A DNA stretch of 64,000 nt from Archangiaceae bacterium. Its GTDB lineage: Bacteria > Myxococcota > Myxococcia > Myxococcales > Myxococcaceae. The notes beneath the pieces were generated by a model. That model was given only the letters and a program-made list of their open reading frames with translations. It had not been told where the DNA came from and made no database searches. This document shows positions 52,354 through 61,100 of the stretch, in pieces. Position 1 is the first letter of the stretch, and each line of letters opens with the position of its first letter. Position numbers and translations under genes: made by a program. Location: contig JADJNS010000008.1 of NCBI GenBank assembly GCA_016714225.1, positions 248,001 through 312,000 of the forward strand, given 5' to 3'.

Positions 52354-54222
52354 GTGCCGGCGGCCCGCCCACCTCGCGCCGATGACATCGCGCTGCAGCT
52401 CTGCGAGCCGCGCGAGACCGCCTTCACCCGCGACGGCTGGTTCTTCGAGCTCAAGCTCGACGGGTTTCGCCTGCTCGCCGCGCGCGAGCAGGGCCGGCCC
52501 CGCCTTCTGCTGCGCCGGGGCAGCGACGCCACCGCCCAGTTTCCCGAGATCGCCCAGGCGCTCGAGGCGGTGCCCGGCCCCGACTTCGTGCTCGACGGCG
52601 AGCTGGTGATTCAAGATCAACGCGGCCACCCCATCTTCGAGCAGCTGCTCAAGCGCTCGACCTTGAAGCACCCCAGAGAGATCGAAGCGCTCAGACGCGA
52701 AAAACCCGCGGTCTACTTCGCGTTCGATCTGCTGGTGCTCGACGGCAGAGATCTGCGCAAGCTGCCGCTGCGCGAGCGCAAGGCGCTGCTCGCCCAGGTG
52801 ATCGGCACAGCGGGCAGGGTGCGCGTGCTCGATCACGTCGAGCGCGAGGGAGAGGCGCTGCTCGCCGCGGTCGAGCAGCAGGGGCTCGAGGGCGTGGTCG
52901 CCAAGCGCGCCGACTCGCGCTACCTCGGCGGCCGCAGCGCCGACTGGCTGAAGGTCGCCTTCAGGCCCGCCGGCGACTTCGCGGTCATCGGGTGGGCCGC
53001 CGATCTCGGCGCGCTGCACCTCGCGGTGAGCGACGGCCAGGGCGGCTGGGTCTACGCCGGCAAGGTCGGCTCGGGGCTCAACGCGAGAAAGCTGAAGCCG
53101 GTGCTCGCCACCCTCGAGCGAAACGAGGTGAAGCGCCCGGTCGCGCGCGGAGAGATGACGCTCGCCGAGCCCGACGATCGCTGGACGCGCCCCGAGCTGT
53201 GCGCCGAGGTCCGCTACAAGGCGTGGCCCGCCGGCCGCTTGCTTCGCGAGCCGACCTTCGTTCGCTTTCGCGACGACAAGCGGGCCACCGAGTGCGGCCC
53301 CCCCGCGGGCGTGAGCCTGCCGTCGGCGAGCGCCCAAGTGCTGCCCGTCCCGCAGGTGCCGCTGAGCAACCCCCAGAAGGTGCTGTGGCCCGACGACGGC
53401 CTCACCAAGCAAGACCTCTACGACTACTACCGCGCGGTCTCGCCGTGGCTCTTGCCGTACCTCAAAGATCGCCCGCTGATGCTGACCCGCTACCCCGACG
53501 GCATCGCGGGCAAGAACTTCTTCCAGCGCGCGCTGCCCAAGAGCCCGCCCTCGTGGGTGCACTTCGTCGACACCACCGGCCCCCACGGCCCGGTGCAGCA
53601 GATCGTCTGCGATGACCTGCGCACGCTCGAGTGGCTGGCCAACCTGGCCACCATTCCCCTGCACCTGCCCGCCGGCCGGCTGGCGAACCTCGAGCTCGCC
53701 GACTGGTGCGTGATCGACTTCGACCCCAAGAAGGCGCCGTTCAAAGACGTGGTCACGCTGGCGCTCTCGCTGCGCGCGCTGTGCGACGAGCTCGGGCTGC
53801 CCACCTACCCCAAGACCACCGGCAGCTCGGGGCTGCACGTGATGATTCCCCTGGGCGCCACCGTGCCGCACTCGGCGGCGATCACCCTGGCCGAGCTGCT
53901 CGGCTCGATGCTGGTGAAGCAGCACCCCCAGCTCGCCACCATGGAGCGCATGGTCGAAAAGCGCGCCGGCAAGGTCTACGTCGACTGCTGGCAGAACGGA
54001 AAGCTGATCGCCGCGCCGCTGTGCGTGCGGCCGGTGCCCGGCGCGGCCGTCTCGATGCCGCTCACGTGGGACGAGGTGACCTACGCGCTCGGCCCCCGCG
54101 ACTTCACCCTGCGCAACGCGCTGCCGCGCCTCGAGAAGCTCGGTGACCCGATGGCGCGGCTGCTGGGGCCCGCCGCGCCGCTGCAGCGCGCCCTCGAGAA
54201 GCTCGCCGCGAAGATGGGGTGA
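52354..54222 (+). CDS. ligD: LigD-type ATP-dependent DNA ligase with polymerase domain
   Basis: 622 residues. Ligase domain first: adenylation Lys34 in FFELKLDGFR, LDGELVI, FDLLVLDGRDL, GLEGVVAKRADSRYLGGRS, WLKV, then an OB fold to about 310. After a short linker comes the archaeo-eukaryotic primase-type polymerase domain (about 335-622): KVLWPDDGLTKQDLYDYY, GIAGKNFFQ, WCVIDFDPKKAPF with catalytic acidic residues, GSSGLHVMIPLG. The phosphoesterase domain seen in many LigD proteins is absent. Order is LIG-POL. GTG start 52354. Works with Ku. Confidence 0.96.
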   Translation: MPAARPPRADDIALQLCEPRETAFTRDGWFFELKLDGFRLLAAREQGRPRLLLRRGSDATAQFPEIAQALEAVPGPDFVLDGELVIQDQRGHPIFEQLLKRSTLKHPREIEALRREKPAVYFAFDLLVLDGRDLRKLPLRERKALLAQVIGTAGRVRVLDHVEREGEALLAAVEQQGLEGVVAKRADSRYLGGRSADWLKVAFRPAGDFAVIGWAADLGALHLAVSDGQGGWVYAGKVGSGLNARKLKPVLATLERNEVKRPVARGEMTLAEPDDRWTRPELCAEVRYKAWPAGRLLREPTFVRFRDDKRATECGPPAGVSLPSASAQVLPVPQVPLSNPQKVLWPDDGLTKQDLYDYYRAVSPWLLPYLKDRPLMLTRYPDGIAGKNFFQRALPKSPPSWVHFVDTTGPHGPVQQIVCDDLRTLEWLANLATIPLHLPAGRLANLELADWCVIDFDPKKAPFKDVVTLALSLRALCDELGLPTYPKTTGSSGLHVMIPLGATVPHSAAITLAELLGSMLVKQHPQLATMERMVEKRAGKVYVDCWQNGKLIAAPLCVRPVPGAAVSMPLTWDEVTYALGPRDFTLRNALPRLEKLGDPMARLLGPAAPLQRALEKLAAKMG

Positions 54223-54229
54223 AGGGGCG

Positions 54230-54273
54230 TGTGATCTGGATCACAGCGGGGCCCACCGCGCCGGGGCTATCAG
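54230..54273 (+). promoter_or_regulatory. CRP-type operator and -10 of the decarboxylase/crp operon
   Basis: TGTGATCTGGATCACA at 54230-54245 is a perfect inverted repeat matching TGTGA-N6-TCACA. TATCAG at 54268-54273 is a -10-like hexamer, 7 nt before ATG 54281. If transcription starts near 54280, the operator centre is at about -42, the position of class II CRP activation. A Crp/Fnr regulator gene is second in the unit. Confidence 0.75.
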
Positions 54274-54280
54274 AGCGCGC

Positions 54281-55059
54281 ATGAACCTCCGCATTCCCGC
54301 CCGCCGTGTCGCTGCCACCCCCGCCGCCGCGCTCCGCAAGGCCGCGCGCGCCTCGCCTTCGTCGCAGGCCAGCCCGAATGAGAGCCCTCGCAGACGCTCA
54401 CCGTCGACCTGCCCGGCATCGGCGAGAAGACCTATACGTTTCCCACCCGCTTCCACCAGGTCGACCTGCTCAGCGCCCAGGTGCTGCTGCCCAGGGCGGC
54501 GGTGGCGCAGTGGCTGCCGCCCGGCCTCACCCCCGCGGGCTCGCTCGGCGTCACCCGCGGGCTGGTGACCTTTCAGCGCCTCGGCAGACCGGAAGAGATG
54601 GCCCCCTATTCCGAGGCCCAGTTCGCGGTGAGGGTGAAAGACAGCCGCGGGCGGCAAGCGTGGCACGTGCTCGAGATGCCGGTCGACAGCGCCGAGAACC
54701 TGCAGCGCGGCAAGGTGATCTTCGGGTACCCCAAAGAGCTGTCGCAGCTGAAGGTCGGCGCGCGCACCGGCACCGCCAGCACGCCCGACGGCACGCCGCT
54801 GTTCTCGATTCGCATGGGGCCGGCGCTGCCCTTCGGAATCGCGCGCCACGTAGACAATGAGGCCGTGCAGGTGTTGAACGGCGAGCTGGTGAGGCTCGAC
54901 TCGTGGGCTGAAGGGAAGATGGTGCCGGGCCTGGCGAGCGTCGAGCTCTCGCCCGAGCTGCGGCGGCGCTACCCCGGCCTGCCCGCGCGCCCGCTGGTGC
55001 TGTTCGGCGGCCGGCTCGAGCACGGCGAGCTGTCGCTGTCGCTGCCGCAGAAGACATGA
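54281..55059 (+). CDS. acetoacetate decarboxylase-like protein, N-terminus in a shifted frame
   Basis: The main part (in frame from 54382; first strong start codon GTG 54481) matches the ADC-like fold: LLPRAAVAQWLPPGLTPAG, VLEMPVDSAENLQRGKVIFG and the active-site region GYPKELSQLKVG, where one of the two Lys of true acetoacetate decarboxylase is Glu. Upstream the frame is blocked by a TGA at 54379, but QTLTVDLPGIGEKTYTFPTR precedes the fold in frame, and ATG 54281 with a fitting promoter opens the other frame (MNLRIPARRVAATP). One indel near 54381-54391 would join them. Probable beta-keto acid or related lactone chemistry; substrate unknown. Overlaps the crp-type gene by 4 nt. Confidence 0.72.
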
Positions 55060-55649
55060 GCGCGGCGCCGCCAGCGGCCCAGGCGCAGCTGCGCACCTGG
55101 CTCCAGTCGCTCTCGCTGGTGCCCGACGCCGAGTTCGCCCGCTTCGCCTCGAAGCACATCACCGCGGCGCAGTACGAGAAGGGCAGCTTCTTCACCCGCA
55201 GTGGCGATGCCACCGACCGGGTGGGGTACGTGGTGCGCGGGCTGTTTCGCGTCTACTACACCGGGCCCGACGGCTCGTTTCACGTGCGCAACTTCTGCCC
55301 CGAGGGCAGCCCGCTGGGCTCGTACGTCACCGTGCTCGCCGAGCAGCCGGCGCACGTCGACATCGAGGCGCTCGAAGACTCGCTGGTGCTCCAGTTCCCC
55401 TACCGCGCGCTGGCCGCCGAGCTGCAGACCAGCGCCGCCTGGGAGCGCCTCGGCCGGCGCATCGCCGAGCAGCACTACGTCTCGCGCGAGCGCCGCGAGT
55501 GGACGCTGCTCACCCAGAACGCCGCCGGCCGGCTGCGCCAGTTCGAGCGCGACTTCGGCGGCCTCGCCCACCGGCTCAGCCAGACCGACATCGCCTCGTA
55601 CATCGGGGTGCGGCGCGAGACGCTGTCGCGCCTCAAGCGGAAACGCTGA
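55056..55649 (+). CDS. Crp/Fnr family transcriptional regulator
   Basis: 197 residues: an N-terminal cNMP-binding-like barrel (YEKGSFFTRSGDATDRVGYV, VRNFCPEGSPLGSY), a dimer helix and a C-terminal winged helix (SQTDIASYIGVRRETLSRLK). No Fnr cluster Cys set is seen. The recognition helix has Arg187-Glu188 and Arg192 with the same spacing as Arg180-Glu181 and Arg185 of E. coli CRP, which read GTGA. The perfect TGTGA palindrome upstream of the operon fits this exactly, so autoregulation is likely. ATG 55056 overlaps the preceding stop. Confidence 0.92.
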   Translation: MSAAPPAAQAQLRTWLQSLSLVPDAEFARFASKHITAAQYEKGSFFTRSGDATDRVGYVVRGLFRVYYTGPDGSFHVRNFCPEGSPLGSYVTVLAEQPAHVDIEALEDSLVLQFPYRALAAELQTSAAWERLGRRIAEQHYVSRERREWTLLTQNAAGRLRQFERDFGGLAHRLSQTDIASYIGVRRETLSRLKRKR

Positions 55650-55658
55650 CGGCAGCCG

Positions 55659-56123
55659 TCACATCCGCCGTTGCAGAATCAGCACGTCGATCAGCCGGCC
55701 GAACTTCTCGCCCACCTCGACCAGCCGGCCCGCCTCTTCGAAGCGGTACCGGCGGTGCAGCTCGACGCTCGCGGGTTGCGTCGCGGCGATGCGCGCCAGC
55801 ACCACGCGCTTCTGCAGCATGGTGGCGCGTGCCAGCAGCGCCTCGAGCAGCGCGCGGCCGACCCCGCGGCGGTGGCGATCGTGCCGCACGTACACCGAGC
55901 TCTCACAGGTCTTCTGGTAGCCCTCGCGCACCGACCAGCTCGACAGCGAGCCGAAGCCCACCACCTCGCCGGCGTCTTCGGCGACCAGCAGCGCGAGCTT
56001 GTCGGAGAAGTCGTCGGGCACCGACGGCGAGCACTGCATCGTGCAGTCCGACGTCGCCACGTAGTGGTTGTACAGCGCGGCGATCGCGGCGAGGTCGCTC
56101 GGCTGGGCGTCGCGCAGCAGCAT
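55659..56123 (-). CDS. GNAT family N-acetyltransferase (phosphinothricin acetyltransferase-like)
   Basis: About 154 residues from ATG 56123. GNAT fold with LYNHYVATSDCTM near the N-terminus, acetyl-CoA loop YVRHDRHRRGVGRALLEALL, and ARIAATQPASVELHRRYRFE. The opening segment is like the Bar/Pat subgroup of amino-group acetylases. The substrate cannot be told. Convergent with the Crp-type gene (9-bp gap) and downstream of the tcdA-like gene by 7 bp. Confidence 0.9.
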   Translation of the reverse strand: MLLRDAQPSDLAAIAALYNHYVATSDCTMQCSPSVPDDFSDKLALLVAEDAGEVVGFGSLSSWSVREGYQKTCESSVYVRHDRHRRGVGRALLEALLARATMLQKRVVLARIAATQPASVELHRRYRFEEAGRLVEVGEKFGRLIDVLILQRRM

Positions 56124-56130
56124 CGGTGGC

Positions 56131-56931
56131 TCAGCCCTGCGCCAGCCGCCGCGCCACCACACCCGCGACGTTCATGCCGAACACGCTGGTGACCCACGCC
56201 ACGCTGCCGTCGATCTGGTTGCGGTGCTCGCACGAGTGGAACTCGTTCTCGCCGCCCGGGCACACGCACATGAAGCCCTCGTCGCCGTCGTAGCGCAGCG
56301 CCACCGGCTCGCGCCGCGGCTCGATCGAGTACACGCAGGTGATGCCGGTCGGCTTCGAGGTGTCGATGTCGTGCTTGCGCTTGAGCAGCTTCCGAATGTC
56401 TTTGGCGAACGGGTCCATGTGCGTCTCGCACAGGTCTTCGACGCGAATGTACGTCGGGTCCAACCGGCCGGCGGCGCCCATCGAGCTGACCACCTTGAGG
56501 CCCCGCTGCACGCAGGTGGCGAGCAGGTGCAGCTTCGCCTTCACGTTGTCGATGGCGTCGACCACGAAGTCATAGGGCCCCGCGAGCAGCGCCTCGGCCG
56601 CGTCGGCGTTGTAGAAGCGCTGCACCGGCTCGACCTGCACGTCGGGGTTCACCTGCTTGCAGCGCTGGGCGAGCAGCTCGCACTTGGGCTTGCCGACCCC
56701 GCTCACCGTCGCGTGCAGCTGGCGGTTGGTGTTCGTGACGCACACCACGTCGAAGTCGACCAGGGTGAGGTGCCCCACGCCGCTGCGCACCAGGCCCTCG
56801 ACCGCGTAGCTGCCCACGCCTCCGAGGCCGAAGACGATCACGTGGGCCTTCGAGAGGCGCTCCATGCCCGCATCGCCGAGCAGGCGCCCGGTGCGGTCGA
56901 ATCGGCGGTGGAGCTTGAAGGCAGGCTGCAT
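56131..56931 (-). CDS. tcdA: ThiF/E1-like protein, probably tRNA threonylcarbamoyladenosine dehydratase
   Basis: 266 residues. ATP-binding Rossmann motif IVFGLGGVGSYAVEGLVRSG and DFDVVCVTNTNRQLHA, the conserved VVDAIDNVKAKLHLL and a Cys-containing later part (ITCVYSIEPRR, FMCVCPGGENEFHSC). This fits TcdA/CsdL, which cyclises t6A at position 37 of tRNA, better than MoeB or ThiF because of length and the DNVKAK motif. Shine-Dalgarno GGAGGGG lies just upstream. In a run with tatD-like and Trm112-like genes. Confidence 0.88.
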   Translation of the reverse strand: MQPAFKLHRRFDRTGRLLGDAGMERLSKAHVIVFGLGGVGSYAVEGLVRSGVGHLTLVDFDVVCVTNTNRQLHATVSGVGKPKCELLAQRCKQVNPDVQVEPVQRFYNADAAEALLAGPYDFVVDAIDNVKAKLHLLATCVQRGLKVVSSMGAAGRLDPTYIRVEDLCETHMDPFAKDIRKLLKRKHDIDTSKPTGITCVYSIEPRREPVALRYDGDEGFMCVCPGGENEFHSCEHRNQIDGSVAWVTSVFGMNVAGVVARRLAQG

Positions 56932-56943
56932 GCCCCTCCCTTA

Positions 56944-57714
56944 TCAGGGGCGCGCGGGCAGCCGGAAGAAGGCCCGGGCGTTCGCCGTCACGTGGGGCCC
57001 CACCTCTTCTGAGCGCACCTTCGACATCGCCTCGACGATGAGCGGCAGCAGGGCCGGCTCGCTGCGCCCGCCGCGGTGGGGGTGGGGCGCCTGGTCGGGG
57101 GCGTCGGTCTCGACCATCAGCCGGCCCAGCGGCACGCTCTTCAGCGCGTCGAGCGGTCGCCGCGCCTCGGCGAACGTCACCGGCCCCGCGAACGAGAAGT
57201 GGCAGCCGTACTTCACGTAGCGCGGGGTCAGCTCGGCCGAGCCGCTGTAGCTGTGCATCAACAGCCCCGCCTCGGGCATCGGCTCTTCCTCGATCAGCGC
57301 CCGGAACTGCGGGTGCGCCCGCAGCACGTGCACCAAGAGCGGCTTGTGGTGCTTTCGCGCCAGCGCGAAGTGGGCCTTCAAGATGCGCGCCTGCCGCTCG
57401 AGCTGGCCGCTCGCCGCGTCGAGCCCGCACTCGCCCACCGCGATGGCGCGCGGGTCGGCCAGCAGCGCGTCGAGCCGCGCCAGGTGCCGCTCGTCGTCGG
57501 CGGGGTTCAGCGACGGCACCAGCTGGGGGTGAATGCCCAGCCCCACCTGCACCCGCGGCTCGCGCGCCGGCCACTCGAGCAGCGGCTCCCAGGCGTCCGG
57601 GCCGATCGCCGGCACCACGATCGCTTCCACCCCCGCGGCCCAGGCGCGCTCGAGCACCGCCTCGCGGTCGCCGTCGAAGCGCTCGACGTCGAGGTGGCAG
57701 TGCGTGTCGATCAA
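56944..57714 (-). CDS. tatD: TatD family metal-dependent hydrolase
   Basis: 256 residues. Metal-binding IDTHCHLD at the N-terminus, GIHPQLVPS, AVGECGLDAASG (Glu ligand), PLLVHVLRAH (His), LLMHSYSGS and MVETDAPDQAPHP (Asp). TatD-type nucleases act as 3'-5' exonucleases or deacylases. The start is TTG 57714, overlapping the stop of the Trm112-like gene (TTGA); no better start precedes the HCHLD motif. Confidence 0.92.
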   Translation of the reverse strand: MIDTHCHLDVERFDGDREAVLERAWAAGVEAIVVPAIGPDAWEPLLEWPAREPRVQVGLGIHPQLVPSLNPADDERHLARLDALLADPRAIAVGECGLDAASGQLERQARILKAHFALARKHHKPLLVHVLRAHPQFRALIEEEPMPEAGLLMHSYSGSAELTPRYVKYGCHFSFAGPVTFAEARRPLDALKSVPLGRLMVETDAPDQAPHPHRGGRSEPALLPLIVEAMSKVRSEEVGPHVTANARAFFRLPARP

Positions 57715-57941
57715 AACGTGGGCTTGAGGCCCCGCGAGCTGGCCAGCGACACCAGCCGCTGGTGCTCCGAGTCGCTCACCACCTCGGACTCTTCGACCAG
57801 CATCACGGGAATGTCGTCTTTCACCGCGTACCGCCGCTTGTTGCGGGGGTTGTACAGCGCCCCCTCGGTCGCGAAGTAGAGCAGCGGCCCCTTGTCGACG
57901 GGGTCGGCCAGAACCTCGAGCAGGCGCGAATCGAGAGCCAT
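57711..57941 (-). CDS. Trm112/UPF0434-like small protein
   Basis: 76 residues from ATG 57941: LLEVLADPVDKGPLLYFATE, YNPRNKRRYAVKDDIPVMLV. It matches the Trm112/YcaR type, but the Cys pairs usual for zinc are replaced here (DPVDKGPL instead of CPxCKGPL). It may support a methyltransferase or act alone. TAGATG (57956-57951) lies 9 nt before the ATG. First gene of the TatD/TcdA/GNAT run. Confidence 0.82.
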   Translation of the reverse strand: MALDSRLLEVLADPVDKGPLLYFATEGALYNPRNKRRYAVKDDIPVMLVEESEVVSDSEHQRLVSLASSRGLKPTF

Positions 57942-58071
57942 GTGCGCCCGCATCTACCACTTAAACCCACCGCTGGCCGCGGGTCGGTGCGCGACGTGCG
58001 ACAGCCCGGTAGCGCACCCCCTTCAACACTGTGACCCACGAAAAGGCTCTGGCCCGATCGCGCCGGCGCTC

Positions 58072-58077
58072 CATAAT
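58072..58077 (+). promoter_or_regulatory. -10 element of the giant repeat protein gene
   Basis: CATAAT at 58072-58077, about 48 nt before ATG 58125. A CCGGAGCAG Shine-Dalgarno-like stretch lies about 5 nt before the ATG, so this transcript probably has a leader, unlike most in the window. No clear -35. Confidence 0.35.
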
Positions 58078-58124
58078 GCCTTCGCTTCGCCACCGCTGCG
58101 CCTCCCCATCAGACCGGAGCAGAC

Positions 58125-61100
58125 ATGACCCGAACGTTCCTCGTGTGCGGAACGTTGTTGGCCGCCTCGAGTGCCCTCGCCGGGCCCGACATCTACGGGG
58201 TCGGCAACGGCTCGTCAGGTGCCGGAAACATCAACGCCGCCAACGTGCGCGTGAACGCCTACGCGCCGCTGACCGCGCAGACCAGCAACACCATCACCAT
58301 CGGCGCGGTGGTGGCCGGCACCGCCGGGCAGTCGGCCACCTTCGCGGTGGGCCGGCTGATCATGCTGCACGTCTCGACCGGCTTCTCGCCGTTTCCCGAC
58401 GCCGGGGTACAGGCCCCCACCGACCTCACCGCCTCGTCGGTAGGCGACTTCGAGCTCGCCCGCATCACGCTGGTGGCCGGCTCGGTGCTCACCCTCGACG
58501 CGCCGCTCTCGCGCACCTTCCCCGCGGGTACCCAGGTGATCGCGGTGCCCGAGTACACCACCCTCGGCGTCACCGCGGCCGGCACCATCGTGCCCTCGGC
58601 GTGGAACGGAGCGACCGGCGGCATCGTGGCGTTTCTCGCCTCGGGCGCGGTGACCAACGCCGGCACCATCTCGGCGAACGCCGCGGGCTTTCGCGGAGGC
58701 GTGGCGCGCAACTCGGCGGGCGACTTCGGGTGCACGACGCTCGAGGGGCTGACTCCGGCCATCGAGGCCGGCAACGCGGCGAAGGGCGAGGGCCTGGTGC
58801 CCGGCCGCTATGGCGTGGCGCAGCCCAACGGGGTGGGCATCGGCCGCGGCAACTCGACCCACGGCGGTGGCGGCGGCGTCTGCCACAACTCGGGCGGCGG
58901 CGGCGGCGGCCACCTGAGCCTGGGCGGCAAAGGAGGCCGCACGTGGAACGGAGACCCCGAGGTCGGCTCGATGCCGGTGGCGGGGCGCGACGTGGGCGGC
59001 CTGGGCGGCTCGGCGCTCGTCTATTCGCCGTACACCAAGCTGCTCTTCGGCGGCGGCGGTGGCGCGGGCCAAGGAAACAACGACTCGGCCACCAGCGGCG
59101 GCACCGGCGGCGGAGCGATCTGGGTGCGCGGCGCTTCGCTGTCGGGGGCCGGCTTCATCACCGCCAACGGTGGGAGCGTGCCCATCACCACCGCCGCCGG
59201 TGGCGGCGGCAACGACGCCGCGGGCGGCGGCGGCGCGGGCGGCTACATCTCGCTGCGCTTCACCGGCGCGGTGGCCTGCACCAGCGGCCGGGTGCAGGTG
59301 CAGGGCGGCACCGGCGGCAGCGTCGATTACACGCCCAGCCCCCACGGCTCGGGCGGCGGCGGCTCGGGCGGCCGCGTGGTGCTGCAGGGCGGCGCCGGCT
59401 CGGCGTGCACCGCCAACGTCTGCAGCGGCGGGCCGGGCAGCAACAACTCGGGCGCCTACGGCACCTACAGCGCGCAGCCGCCGATGGCGTGCGACGCGAG
59501 CTTCACCGGCGACGTCACCACTCCGCCCGGGGGCGGGCTCACCACGCCCACCGTCGACATCACCGCGCCCACCGGCACGGTGATGACCGCGCTGCCCACC
59601 TACTCGGGCACCGCCACCGCCGGCTCGACGGTCACCGTCACCGTCGACGGCACGCTGGCCTGCACCACCACCGCCACCGTGGGCGGCACCTTCTCGTGCG
59701 CCGGCACCGCTGTGCTCGACTACGGCATGCACACCGCGGTGGCCCGCGCCACGCTGCTGGGGCTCTCGTCGGGCACCGATTCGATCTCGTTCAACCTGCC
59801 CGACGACGGCGACGGCGTGCCGGCGCCCGCCGAGGTCGGCTTCGGCACCGACCCGTTCAACCCCGACTCCGACGGCGACGGCATCGCCGACAACTTCGAG
59901 CTCACCCCCAACGGCGGCGGCGCCTTCGCCGCGGTCAACACCGACGGCCGCGGCCCCATCGATGCGCTCGACCGCGACAGCGATGACGACGGCATCGCCG
60001 ACTCGGTCGAGCGCGACCAGGTCACGCCCGGCGCCGCCAACCTCGACGGCGACGCGGCGCCCAACTACCGCGACCTCGACTCCGACGGCGACGGCATCTC
60101 GGACCTGTTCGAAGCGGGCAACCCGGCGGCGGTCGACGCCAACGCCAACGGGGTGCTCGACTCGACCACCGACGCCGACAACGACGGCATCGTGGCCCCG
60201 GTCGACAGCAACGATGCCAGCGCCGCGGCCGGCATCACCTTCACCCCGCGCAACACCGATGGCGCCGACAAGGCCGACTACCTCGATCTCGACTCCGACA
60301 ACGACACCGTCACCGACGCCAACGAGCGCGGCCCGGGCGCGGGCTTTCCCACTCCGGTGAACACCGACGCCGACTCGCCGGCGCTGCCCGACTTCCGCGA
60401 CCTCGACTCCGACGACGACTGCGTGAGCGACGCCACCGAGGGCAACACCGCGGCGCGCACCAACCCCGCGCTGCCGCTGGCGGCGCGCGACGACAACTGC
60501 CTTCCCCCGACCGCGACCCAAGGCCGGGTCTGCAACGCCGGCGTCTGCCAAGACGGCTGCCGTGGCGGCGCCACCATGGGCCTCGCGGTGTGCCCGGCGA
60601 TGCGGGCGTGCAGCACGATGACGCCCGGCGCCCTCGGCACCTGCAACCCGCCGCTCGACACCGACGGCGACGGGGTGATCGACGTGCTCGAGGTGATGTT
60701 CGGCACCAACCCCAACGCGGTCGACAGCGACGGCGACGGCATCAACGACAACTTCGAGCTCACCCCGAACGGCGGCGGAGCGTTCACCGCGGTCAACAGC
60801 GACGGCCGCGGCGGCATCGACGCGCTCGACCGCGACAGCGACGACGACGGCGTCCCCGACTCGGTCGAGCGCGACCAGGCGACCCCGGGCGCGGCCGATC
60901 TCGACGCTGATGGCGCGCCGAACTACCGCGACCTCGACAGCGACGCCGACGGCATCTCGGACCTGTTCGAGTCGGGCAACCCCGCCGCCGTCGACGCGAA
61001 CGGCGACGGCATTCTCGACTCGACCACCGACGCCGATGCCGACGGCATCGTCGCCTCGGTCGACGCCAATGACATGAGCGTGGCGGTGGGCGTCACCGTG

